From Desulfobulbaceae bacterium (lineage in GTDB: Bacteria; Desulfobacterota; Desulfobulbia; Desulfobulbales; Desulfocapsaceae), in the NCBI GenBank assembly GCA_031256095.1, contig JAIRRG010000060.1:1-9374 (forward strand): a stretch of 9,374 nucleotides of DNA, read 5' to 3'. Shown here in pieces: positions 1 through 6,087 of this stretch. Under the pieces are notes generated by a model that had not been told where the DNA came from, did no database searches, and was given only the letters and a program-made list of their open reading frames with translations. The number at the start of each line of letters is the position of its first letter. Positions within the stretch are counted from its first letter, which is position 1. Made by a program: the position numbers and the translations under genes.

Positions 1-14
1 CTGCCCTTTCTCAT
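1..14 (-). CDS. Possible start of a minus-strand gene leaving the window
   Basis: On the minus strand an ATG (positions 14-12) is preceded, 7 nt upstream, by GGAG (complement of 22-25). The visible codons read Met-Arg-Lys-Gly and then leave the window. The start lies 58 bp after the stop of the minus-strand gene remnant at 73, so the two could once have formed an operon. Only the start signal supports this; the product cannot be guessed. Confidence 0.25.
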
Positions 15-72
15 GGCGATTCTCCGTTCAAAAGATGTCGCCAGGATACCAGATAGCTGTTAATTATGCCAA

Positions 73-372
73 TTATTTGTGGGACATAATACTAGTTAGG
101 TTATGGCTATCTCCGCTAATCTGAATATACAGGCGCGAACCGAAGAACCGGGCCTCAATAGCTGCCTCGCCAATCTGTTTGGCTAAGTCACTAACCGAGT
201 CCGGTGAATCTTCGGCAATAACCAAAGACGGGGTAGGAAGGCGGGAATAATCAGCACGGGAGTAATAGGTTCCAGGTGGCTCGATTGCTCTTTGCGCTTG
301 TTGCGCAAAAGCGTCAATGTCACCAACTAAAGGCTCGCCAGTTTCGGGATCAAGAGGCTTGTTGTTGTCAAG
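73..372 (-). pseudogene. C-terminal remnant of an unrecognised protein
   Basis: About 100 codons are open on the minus strand, ending at a TAA (75-73). The reading is protein-like: a Pro/Gly-containing stretch (LDPETGEPLVGD), then SRLPTPSLVIAEDSPDSV, then a helix-like segment, and finally GSRLYIQISG near the C-terminus. The frame stays open upstream to a TTG at 651, but everything beyond about 372 is antisense to the PstB remnant, so the apparent N-terminus (including a membrane-like hydrophobic run) is probably spurious. No good start codon exists in the credible part, which suggests the gene lost its 5' end at the junction with pstB. The segment around DSPDSV to LYIQ weakly recalls TIGR03790-family proteins, but I would not name it on that basis. 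Confidence 0.35.
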
Positions 373-688
373 AAATTGGGCCTGTCCGACGGCCAACTGC
401 AACGCCTGTGTATTGCCAGGGCCCTGGCGGTGGAACAGGCTTCTCGACGAACCCACCAGTGCCCTCGACCCGATTTCCACCGGCAGGATCGAGGAACTGT
501 TGTTGGTGTTGCGCGAGAAATATAGCATCGTTATCGTTACCCAGAACATGCAGCAAGCGGCCAGGATCAGCGATAGGACCGTATTTTTTCTGTTGAGCGA
601 AGTTATCGAACACGGCGATACCGAAAGCCTGTTCGCCCGTCCTTCTCCCAAACGGACGGAAGATTATATTACTGGGAGGTTCGGGTGA
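370..688 (+). pseudogene. pstB: PstB phosphate ABC transporter ATPase, C-terminal remnant
   Basis: PstB is the cytoplasmic ATPase of the high-affinity phosphate importer PstSCAB. From about 376 the sequence reads LGLSDGQLQRLCIARALAVE, a degraded form of the PstB signature LSGGQQQRLCIARALA. A frameshift near 436-439 moves the reading to the frame of LLDEPTSALDP (Walker B and D-loop), continuing to the typical PstB end TEDYITGRFG and a TGA at 686-688. The N-terminal half with Walker A is absent. The signature Gly and Gln are changed (LSDGQL), and the H-loop His is Gln (VTQNMQQAA instead of VTHNMQQAA). These lesions make a working ATPase very unlikely. A GGGAGGT at 674-680 still sits in front of phoU. 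The pst membrane and binding-protein genes are not in the window. Confidence 0.85.
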
Positions 689-1073
689 TGCGCGGCCATT
701 TTGACGAGCAGCTCACGGAGCTGAACAACAGTTTGATCGAGATAGGGGCGCTGGAGGGGTAGGATGTGGACACCGCCAAGGCGGTAATCGAAAGTGACGA
801 CCTGATCGACGGCAAAGAGAAAGAGATTGAGGGCCGCTGCCTCAAACTGCTTCTCAGGCAGCAGCCAGTGGTGGCCCGCGCCCTGGGCCAGGTTTCCACC
901 GCCTTGAAGAGATGATCACCGATATGGAGCGCATTGGCGACCACAGTGAACAGGTGTTTGACCTGTTGTAGATTGCCAAATATTATGAACGCATTGGCGA
1001 CCATGCCGTCAATATCGCCGAATGAGTCATCTTCACCATCACGGGAAAACACAAGGATAGACAACTTCTTTGA
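688..1073 (+). pseudogene. phoU: PhoU phosphate-uptake regulator, decayed remnant
   Basis: PhoU is the peripheral regulator linking PstSCAB to the PhoR/PhoB system. The remnant starts at ATG 688, overlapping the pstB stop, and reads MRGHFDEQLTELNNSLIEIG, a typical PhoU N-terminus. It breaks at TAG 760-762, where about 15-20 codons seem missing. It resumes as DVDTAKAVIESDDLIDGKEK to STALKR, then shifts frame near 910-915. The next frame gives ITDMERIGDH, a stop at 969-971, then AKYYERIGDHAVNIAE. There TGA (1023-1025) replaces the expected Trp codon before VIFTITGKH. Family PhoU proteins have two ERIGDHA motifs about 100 residues apart; here they are 20 codons apart, so most of the second half is deleted. 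Stops, frameshift and deletions together show a pseudogene. Confidence 0.88.
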
Positions 1074-1217
1074 GGGGAAGCGGTCACTGGATGCCGGTCG
1101 GCTCTTGCCCGATCAGCGCCAGGGTTGGCTGGCAAACATTCGCCGATTGGCTTTTTACCGCTTGCGTATTATGGTCACTGTAAAATTTCCTTTTTTTCCA
1201 ACCGAGAGGAGCTTTCC

Positions 1218-2054
1218 ATGTGGGAATATACTGATAAGGTTCAGGAACATTTTCTGAATCCACGCAATGTTGGTGAAATAGACAAGCCAGACGGCGTGGG
1301 CGATGTCGGCTCGCTGGCCTGCGGCGACGCACTGAAACTGACCCTGAAAATTGAGGGCGGCAAAATCGCCGACGCCAAATTCAAAACCTTTGGCTGCGCC
1401 AGCGCCATTGCCTCGTCCTCCGCCTTGACGGAAATGGTAATTGGCAAAAGCCTGGAGGAAGCCAGTAAAATCACCAACGAGGATATTGCCAACTACCTCG
1501 GCGGCCTGCCCAAAGAAAAGATGCACTGTTCGGTGATGGGCCGCGAAGCCCTGGAAGCGGCAATCGCCAATTATAAGGGCCTGGTCTTGCCAATGGCCCA
1601 GGGCGAAGTAGTGTGCGAGTGCTTTGGCGTCACCGACCTGGAAATCATCCGCGCCATTAAAGAATCGCATCTGCGCTCGGTCGAGGAAATCACCAACTTC
1701 ACCAAGGCCGGCGGCGGCTGTGGCAAGTGTGAGGAAAAGCTGCGGGCGATTCTGCAAAAAACCGTGCAAGGCGAAGTCGCCCAACCCGCCGCCGCTGACA
1801 AACCGAAACGCATGACGACGCTGCAAAAGGTCAAAAAGATCGAAGAGGTGCTGGAGCGAGAGATTCGCCCGGTGCTGAAAAAGGACGGCGGCGACATCGA
1901 GCTGCTTGATGTCGATGGCGATATTGTCACGGTGGCCATGCGCGGCGCCTGCGGCACCTGCGCCAAAAGCCAGACAACAATCAAAGAATATGTTGAGAAA
2001 AAACTGCGCGAATTGGTACTGGAAAGCCTGATAGTCGAGGAGGGGAGAGAATGA
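1218..2054 (+). CDS. nifU: NifU-type Fe-S cluster assembly scaffold
   Basis: This cytoplasmic scaffold receives sulfur from NifS, builds [2Fe-2S]/[4Fe-4S] clusters and passes them to apoproteins. The 278-residue product has the full three-domain NifU plan. The IscU-like domain (about 1-125) has Cys35 and Asp37 (SLACGD), Cys60 (FGCAS) and Cys104 (MHCSVMG). The central BFD-like [2Fe-2S] domain (about 130-180) has Cys133, Cys135, Cys168 and Cys171 (CECFGVTD, GGGCGKC). The C-terminal Nfu domain (about 200-275) has Cys245 and Cys248 (GACGTCAKS). All nine expected cysteines are present. ATG 1218 is chosen over the in-frame upstream start at 1125 because AGAGGAG lies just upstream (about 1205-1211) and MWEYTDKVQEHFLNPRNVG is the normal N-terminus. 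The stop overlaps nifS. No nitrogenase genes are in view, so a general Fe-S role is more likely than a nitrogen-fixation-specific one. Confidence 0.96.
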   Translation: MWEYTDKVQEHFLNPRNVGEIDKPDGVGDVGSLACGDALKLTLKIEGGKIADAKFKTFGCASAIASSSALTEMVIGKSLEEASKITNEDIANYLGGLPKEKMHCSVMGREALEAAIANYKGLVLPMAQGEVVCECFGVTDLEIIRAIKESHLRSVEEITNFTKAGGGCGKCEEKLRAILQKTVQGEVAQPAAADKPKRMTTLQKVKKIEEVLEREIRPVLKKDGGDIELLDVDGDIVTVAMRGACGTCAKSQTTIKEYVEKKLRELVLESLIVEEGRE

Positions 2055-3229
2055 GCGGGCGGCTTGTTTATCTCGACAACAACGCGACGACGCCGATCGC
2101 CCCGGAAGTGCGCGAGGCGATGATGCCCTATCTCACCAACTTGTATGGCAATCCGTCGAGCATGTACAGCTTCGCCGGTGAAGTCGCTGACGGCCTGAAA
2201 AAAGCGCAGGCCAGCGTCGCGGCTTTACTCGGGGCGACGCCGGAAGAAATCACCTTCACCAGTTGCGGCACCGAAAGCGATTCAACGGCGATTCTATCAG
2301 CGGTCAGGACATTTCCGGAAAAACGGCATATTATCACAACCAGGGTCGAACATCCGGCCGTGAAAAACCTCTGTGAAAACATCAGCCTGTTTACGGGACA
2401 CAAATACCGTCTCACCCAACTGAAAGTCGATGAAAAAGGGATGCTCGACCTGGCCGAATATGAGGCGGCCTTGAGTGACGACACGGCGATTGCCTCGATT
2501 ATGTGGGCCAACAATGAAACCGGCGTCATCTTTCCGATCGCCGAAATGGCCAAGATGGCAAAAAAACGCGGTATTCTTTTTCATACCGACGCGGTGCAGG
2601 CGGTTGGCAAAATACCGATCGATTTGGCCAGTTTGGATATTGATTTTCTCTCCTCATCCGGCCACAAACTGCACGCCCCGAAAGGTGTTGGCGTGTTATA
2701 TGTGAAAAAAAGGACACCGTTCACGCCCTTTCTCATCGGCGGCCATCAGGAGCGCGGGCGGCGCGGTGGCACGGAAAATGTGGCTTCGATTATCGCTCTC
2801 GGCAAGGCCAGCGAGCTGGCGGCGACTCATATCGGCCAGGAAAACAGCCATGTCCGAGCTTTGCGCGACCGGCTGGAACAAGGGCTGTTGGCGCGGATCC
2901 CGAAAGCCATCCTCAACGGCGACAAGGACAACCGCCTGCCTAATACCTCTAATATCAGCTTCGAGTATGTCGAGGGCGAGTCGATCCTGTTGCACATGAA
3001 CCGCCAGGGTATCTGTGCCTCCTCGGGTTCGGCCTGCACTTCCGGTTCTTTGGAGCCGTCGCATGTGCTGCGGGCAATGGGCGTACCGTTTACCGCCGCC
3101 CACGGCTCAATCCGCTTCTCACTCAGCGTCTACAACACTCAGGAAGAGATTGATTTCGTGCTCGAGGCCCTGCCGCCAATCATCGCCTCGCTCCGCAAAC
3201 TGTCACCGTTCTGGAAAGAAGGCTTATGA
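2051..3229 (+). CDS. nifS: NifS-type cysteine desulfurase
   Basis: This PLP enzyme converts L-cysteine to alanine and a protein-bound persulfide that feeds NifU. The 392-residue product is close to the usual NifS length of about 400. It starts with VYLDNNATTP, the standard N-terminal motif. It carries His101 (VEHPAV, cofactor stacking), NNETG (154-158), HTDAVQAVGK with Asp180 and Gln183, the Schiff-base lysine Lys206 in SSGHKLHAPKG, and the catalytic Cys329 in SSGSACTSG on the mobile loop. SIRFSLS (353-359) gives the substrate-carboxylate Arg356. Its ATG (2051-2053) overlaps the nifU TGA, so translational coupling is likely. Its own TGA (3227-3229) overlaps the start of thyX. The long loop around ACTSGSLEPSHVL is the group I NifS/IscS type. 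No damage is visible. Confidence 0.97.
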   Translation: MSGRLVYLDNNATTPIAPEVREAMMPYLTNLYGNPSSMYSFAGEVADGLKKAQASVAALLGATPEEITFTSCGTESDSTAILSAVRTFPEKRHIITTRVEHPAVKNLCENISLFTGHKYRLTQLKVDEKGMLDLAEYEAALSDDTAIASIMWANNETGVIFPIAEMAKMAKKRGILFHTDAVQAVGKIPIDLASLDIDFLSSSGHKLHAPKGVGVLYVKKRTPFTPFLIGGHQERGRRGGTENVASIIALGKASELAATHIGQENSHVRALRDRLEQGLLARIPKAILNGDKDNRLPNTSNISFEYVEGESILLHMNRQGICASSGSACTSGSLEPSHVLRAMGVPFTAAHGSIRFSLSVYNTQEEIDFVLEALPPIIASLRKLSPFWKEGL

Positions 3230-4137
3230 TTATCGTTGATCCATCGTATGAGATTCAGGACGAGCTTGACCGGCAGCCACTGCTGCGAGCGCTGGAGGCA
3301 CGCGGGCGCGTCTGCTATAAAAGCGAGGATAAAATCAGCGAGGATTCGGCCATCCCCTTTCTGAGCAAAATCGCTGCCAGCGGCCATGGCTCGGTGCTGG
3401 AAATGGCGGTGGTAACGGCCGAAATTTCCTGTTCCGCCGCTGAGACCGCCGCCTTGCTGGCGACGCAGCCACGTTTTTTGCTGATTGATGAAACGGAGAA
3501 AGGGTTACTCATCACCGCCTCAATTCGCGCTCTGCGTGAGCTGGCAGCGGCCGAAACGGTCAGCGCCGTGGCCGCCACACTGGCTGGGGCAGTGGCGGCG
3601 AAATATCCCTTTCTTTTTACCGGCGCCGCCTTACCACCGGCGACCTTGCCACCACCGCGTTTTTTAAGCATTGACACGGTTGAGGCTTTGCCGCAACAAC
3701 AGCTCTTGTGCCACCGCTTTCTTGGCGTTAAATTCGTGGTCAGCCGCGCCGTCAGCCATGAGCTGGTGCGGCACCGGCCCTGCTCATTTTTGCAGGAGAG
3801 CCAGCGCTACTGCAACTACAGCCAGGCCCGTTTCGGCCAGCACGTCACCTTCATCCGCCCGCTCTTCTACCCGGAAGACAGCCCGGAATTCGCCCGCTGG
3901 GAAGCGGCCATGACCGAGGCTGAGGCCGCCTATTTGCATCTGCTAGCCACCTCGAGCCCGCAAGCGGCGCGCACGGTTTTGCCCAATTCTTGTAAAACCG
4001 AAATTGTCGTCTACTGCAACCTGGCCGAGTGGCGGCATATTTTTAAGCTGCGCACCAGCAACGCCGCCGAACCCTCAATGCGCGAGATCATGCTGCCGCT
4101 TCAAGCCGAACTGAAAGCCAGATATTCGTTTTTGTAA
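3226..4137 (+). CDS. thyX: Flavin-dependent thymidylate synthase ThyX, long form
   Basis: ThyX converts dUMP to dTMP using methylene-tetrahydrofolate, FAD and NADPH, replacing the unrelated ThyA. The 303-residue product has the diagnostic RHRx7S motif, Arg182-His183-Arg184 to Ser192 in SHELVRHRPCSFLQESQRYC. It also has SGHGSVLE (52-59), matching the ThyX GHxSVLEH segment, and the C-terminal set ARTVLPNS, KTEIV, EWRHIFKLRTS and SMREIMLPL that supplies substrate-binding arginines. Family members are usually about 220-260 residues. Here roughly 95 residues (about 70-165, rich in Ala, Leu and Pro) separate the GHGSVLE strand from the RHR region. The usual His after SVLE is Met (SVLEM). The ATG overlaps the nifS stop, so it is probably translated from the nifU-nifS message. 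Activity is likely but not certain. Confidence 0.92.
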   Translation: MIIVDPSYEIQDELDRQPLLRALEARGRVCYKSEDKISEDSAIPFLSKIAASGHGSVLEMAVVTAEISCSAAETAALLATQPRFLLIDETEKGLLITASIRALRELAAAETVSAVAATLAGAVAAKYPFLFTGAALPPATLPPPRFLSIDTVEALPQQQLLCHRFLGVKFVVSRAVSHELVRHRPCSFLQESQRYCNYSQARFGQHVTFIRPLFYPEDSPEFARWEAAMTEAEAAYLHLLATSSPQAARTVLPNSCKTEIVVYCNLAEWRHIFKLRTSNAAEPSMREIMLPLQAELKARYSFL

Positions 4138-4211
4138 ATGGGAATGGTTTGTCGTTGTTTAGTCTTGGTATTTGATCGACCGGGTCAACAATGAACCGTT
4201 CTTTGTTTAGT

Positions 4212-4236
4212 TGTCCAGATTTTGCAGAAGTGTCCA
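4212..4236. repeat. Short TGTCCA direct repeat in the thyX-SDR spacer
   Basis: TGTCCA occurs at 4212-4217 and 4231-4236, separated by 13 bases (GATTTTGCAGAAG). The 247-bp spacer (4138-4384) marks the switch from the housekeeping nifUS-thyX operon to the SDR/acyl-CoA cluster. Repeated short boxes can be leftovers of insertion-sequence ends, but no transposase coding is visible and chance is a fair alternative. I see no hairpin terminator for thyX in this spacer. Confidence 0.2.
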
Positions 4237-4329
4237 TAAAGTAGTCAGACTATTGGAGGCGCTACCGAAATTCTTTTTCCATGAGGAAATGAATACCGGA
4301 CATTGAAACGATACCTACGAATCACACAA

Positions 4330-4347
4330 TTTAGAATTGGAATTAAC
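4330..4347 (+). promoter_or_regulatory. AT-rich box upstream of the first SDR gene
   Basis: TTTAGAATTGGAATTAAC lies 37 nt before the start at 4385. It closely matches, in the same orientation relative to the gene, the box upstream of the acyl-CoA synthetase (complement of 8601-8617, TTTAGAATTGAAATAAC). The shared core is TTTAGAATTGRAAT. It could be an operator for a common regulator, or simply a -10-like AT-rich element (it contains TAGAAT). No convincing -35 sits at the right distance from that TAGAAT. Confidence 0.3.
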
Positions 4348-4384
4348 TCACCCAACAACTGCTTCAAAATTGGAGAGCGTTGCT

Positions 4385-5179
4385 ATGACTGAAAATTTGA
4401 TGTTAGAAGAACTGTTTACCCTTCGCGGTCGCCTTGCCTTGGTCACCGGAGCGTCCTCCGGTATTGGTCTCCACGCTGCCGGGCTTCTGGCCCGAGCGGG
4501 TGCCAAAGTAGTGCTTGCGGCCCGTCGGTTGCATGCCGTTCAAACAGCCGCTGCTGAAATTGCCAAGCAATACGGGGATGCCAATGCCGCGCATGGCATC
4601 CACATCGACCTTAACCGCTTGGAGACAATTCCGCTTGCCCTCGACGAAATCGAGCGGGTGTTCGGGAGACCAGCCGATATATTGATCAACAATGCTGGCA
4701 TCATCCACTTCGCCAGATTCCTGGACCATGACGACGAAGCGGTAGCTCGTATCTTTGCCACAAATCTCAACGGCAGCTTTGCCGTTGCCCGCGAAGCCGC
4801 GCGTCGCATGGTCAAGACCGGTGGCGGATCGATCATCAATGTCGGTTCGACGGCCGGACTTCGCACGCCAGGCTCTCTTGCCGCATATGGGGTTTCAAAG
4901 ACCGGGTTGGTACAGCTCACGAAAATCATGGCCTTGGAGCTCGCGAGCAAAAAAATACGTGTCAATGCGCTATGTCCCGGAAATTTCGTTACCGAAATGC
5001 ACCAAGTGTTTACAGAACACAAAGTAGATGAAACTATCGTCAAACGAATACCCCAGCGGCGCCTAGGAAGTCCAGACGACCTTGACGGACCTATTCTTTT
5101 GCTTGCTTCGGACGCCGGCCGGTACATGACTGGCACCGTGATAACAGTTGACGGTGGTCAAACGCTAAGCTGGCTTTAA
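4385..5179 (+). CDS. Short-chain dehydrogenase/reductase, canonical active site
   Basis: This is a classical SDR of 264 residues, an NAD(P)-dependent oxidoreductase acting on an alcohol/ketone pair. It has the Rossmann glycine motif TGASSGIG (21-28), NNAG (102-105), catalytic Asn127 (TNLNG), Ser155 (NVGSTAG), Tyr168 and Lys172 (YGVSK), PGN after the sixth strand (199-200), and the C-terminal MTGTVITVDGG. AARR at the end of the second strand suggests NADP(H). ATG 4385 is preferred over the in-frame TTG at 4337 because GGAGAG (4372-4377) is well placed before it and the protein then has normal SDR length. Next to acyl-CoA genes it could be a beta-hydroxyacyl-CoA or FabG-like enzyme, or a gluconate-5-dehydrogenase-like SDR. 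Family sequence alone does not fix the substrate. Confidence 0.9.
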   Translation: MTENLMLEELFTLRGRLALVTGASSGIGLHAAGLLARAGAKVVLAARRLHAVQTAAAEIAKQYGDANAAHGIHIDLNRLETIPLALDEIERVFGRPADILINNAGIIHFARFLDHDDEAVARIFATNLNGSFAVAREAARRMVKTGGGSIINVGSTAGLRTPGSLAAYGVSKTGLVQLTKIMALELASKKIRVNALCPGNFVTEMHQVFTEHKVDETIVKRIPQRRLGSPDDLDGPILLLASDAGRYMTGTVITVDGGQTLSWL

Positions 5180-5189
5180 TTGTGATGAT

Positions 5190-5217
5190 TTGACCATCTA
5201 TTAAACCAACATATCTT
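5190..5217 (+). promoter_or_regulatory. Possible promoter for the second SDR gene
   Basis: TTGACC (5190-5195) and TATCTT (5212-5217) are separated by 16 bp, a reasonable sigma-70 layout with a partial -10 match. It lies in the 119-bp gap between the two SDR genes, so the second SDR may have its own promoter rather than rely on read-through. This is prediction by eye only. Confidence 0.3.
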
Positions 5218-5240
5218 TAGGACTTATCCGCGAATAAATT

Positions 5241-5259
5241 ACAGGTATCGATATCCTGT
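5241..5259. promoter_or_regulatory. Inverted repeat before the second SDR gene
   Basis: ACAGGTATCGATATCCTGT has matching 5-bp arms (ACAGG/CCTGT) around a nearly palindromic centre. Its left part, ACAGGTATCGATAT, is echoed at 5288-5300 by ACAGGTTTGATAT, which runs into the start codon at 5299. An operator for a dimeric regulator such as the TetR protein at 6084-6692 is possible. It lacks a T-tract, so it is not an intrinsic terminator. Confidence 0.3.
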
Positions 5260-5298
5260 ATCCTTAGGTGGAAATTCTCAGATTGTGACAGGTTTGAT

Positions 5299-6087
5299 AT
5301 GAGCCATGGCATTGACGACAACGGTCGGTCAGAAAAAACGGGCGGCGTGGCGCTCATTTTCGGTGGCAGCGGCGCGCTGGGCAGTGCCATCGGCCGGCGG
5401 TTGGCGTTGGATTACGAAAGCGTGTTTTTCACTTACCGCGCCAACACTGAAGGCGCGCAGGCGCTGGCGGCTGAATTGAAACGTAGGACACGCGTCGGCT
5501 GCGCAGCGCTGGATGTACGCGACCGCCAAGCGGTTACGGCATTGGTCGAGGATGTAGCAGCTCGATTTGGTCCACTGGAGGCGGTGGTGTTCGCTTCGGG
5601 TGTAAACATTGAACAGCCCTTTGTTTCCCAGATCACCGCCGATCAATGGCGGGAAGTGATTGAGTCGGAATTACAGGGCTTTAGCCACGTGGTGGCTGCA
5701 GCCCTGCCCGTCTTTCGCAATCAGCGACGCGGCGTTTTCATCAACATCGGGACTTTCGCGACCCATTCATATCCCCCTGGTGACGCTCTTTCGGCTGTTC
5801 CGAAGGCGGGCACGGAAATGCTGTGCCGTGCAGTGGCTCGCGAAGAAGGCCGCCATGGAATTCGAGCCAACGTGGTGGCGCCGGGCATTATCGCGGCGGG
5901 CATTGGCGCCAAACTCATGAAAAGTAGCTTCAGTCCGCGGGTGTGGGAGCAGCAGCGCAAGCGCGTGCCACTGCGTGAATTCGGTCAGCCCGCCGACATC
6001 GCCGAAGCAGTTGCCTTCTTAGCTTCTGAGCGGGCGCGCTATATTACAGGCGTGACTTTGATCGTAGACGGAGGGTTACATCTTTAA
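5299..6087 (+). CDS. Divergent SDR-family protein lacking the catalytic Tyr
   Basis: The 262-residue product has a clear SDR fold: a Gly-rich nucleotide motif FGGSGALGSAIG (21-32), LDVRD (71-75), NVVAPGIIAAG after the sixth strand, and the family ending YITGVTLIVDGG. The active site is unusual. Aligned without gaps to the neighbouring SDR from GS to the Lys, Ser becomes Thr152 (NIGTFA) and Tyr becomes Ser165 (SAVPK), with Lys169 kept. The active-site Asn position is Glu124 (ESELQG), and NNAG is replaced by FASG. It may bind NAD(P) but use different chemistry, or be a non-catalytic partner. The ribosome-binding site is weak (ACAGG, 5288-5292). The reading frame is intact and protein-like throughout, so simple decay is not obvious. 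The stop overlaps the convergent TetR gene. Confidence 0.85.
   Translation: MSHGIDDNGRSEKTGGVALIFGGSGALGSAIGRRLALDYESVFFTYRANTEGAQALAAELKRRTRVGCAALDVRDRQAVTALVEDVAARFGPLEAVVFASGVNIEQPFVSQITADQWREVIESELQGFSHVVAAALPVFRNQRRGVFINIGTFATHSYPPGDALSAVPKAGTEMLCRAVAREEGRHGIRANVVAPGIIAAGIGAKLMKSSFSPRVWEQQRKRVPLREFGQPADIAEAVAFLASERARYITGVTLIVDGGLHL

Noticed and set aside
1..63. Plus-strand open frame at the left edge ending at TAA 61-63
   Set aside because: Only 20 codons are visible and none is recognisable. A minus-strand start with a ribosome-binding site occupies the same place.
373..651. Upstream half of the minus-strand open frame 73-651, with a membrane-like segment
   Set aside because: It is exactly antisense to the PstB remnant, begins only at a TTG, and its hydrophobic run is the complement of conserved PstB codons.
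1147..1172. TTGGCT and TATTAT as a nifU promoter
   Set aside because: The spacing is 14 bp, too short for a standard sigma-70 promoter, so I did not list it as a feature.
1155..1826. Long minus-strand frame opposite nifU
   Set aside because: It is a shadow of the conserved, cysteine-rich NifU coding sequence and resembles no family.
1218..3229. Nitrogen-fixation gene cluster
   Set aside because: Only nifU and nifS are present; these also serve as a general Fe-S assembly system and no nitrogenase genes are seen.
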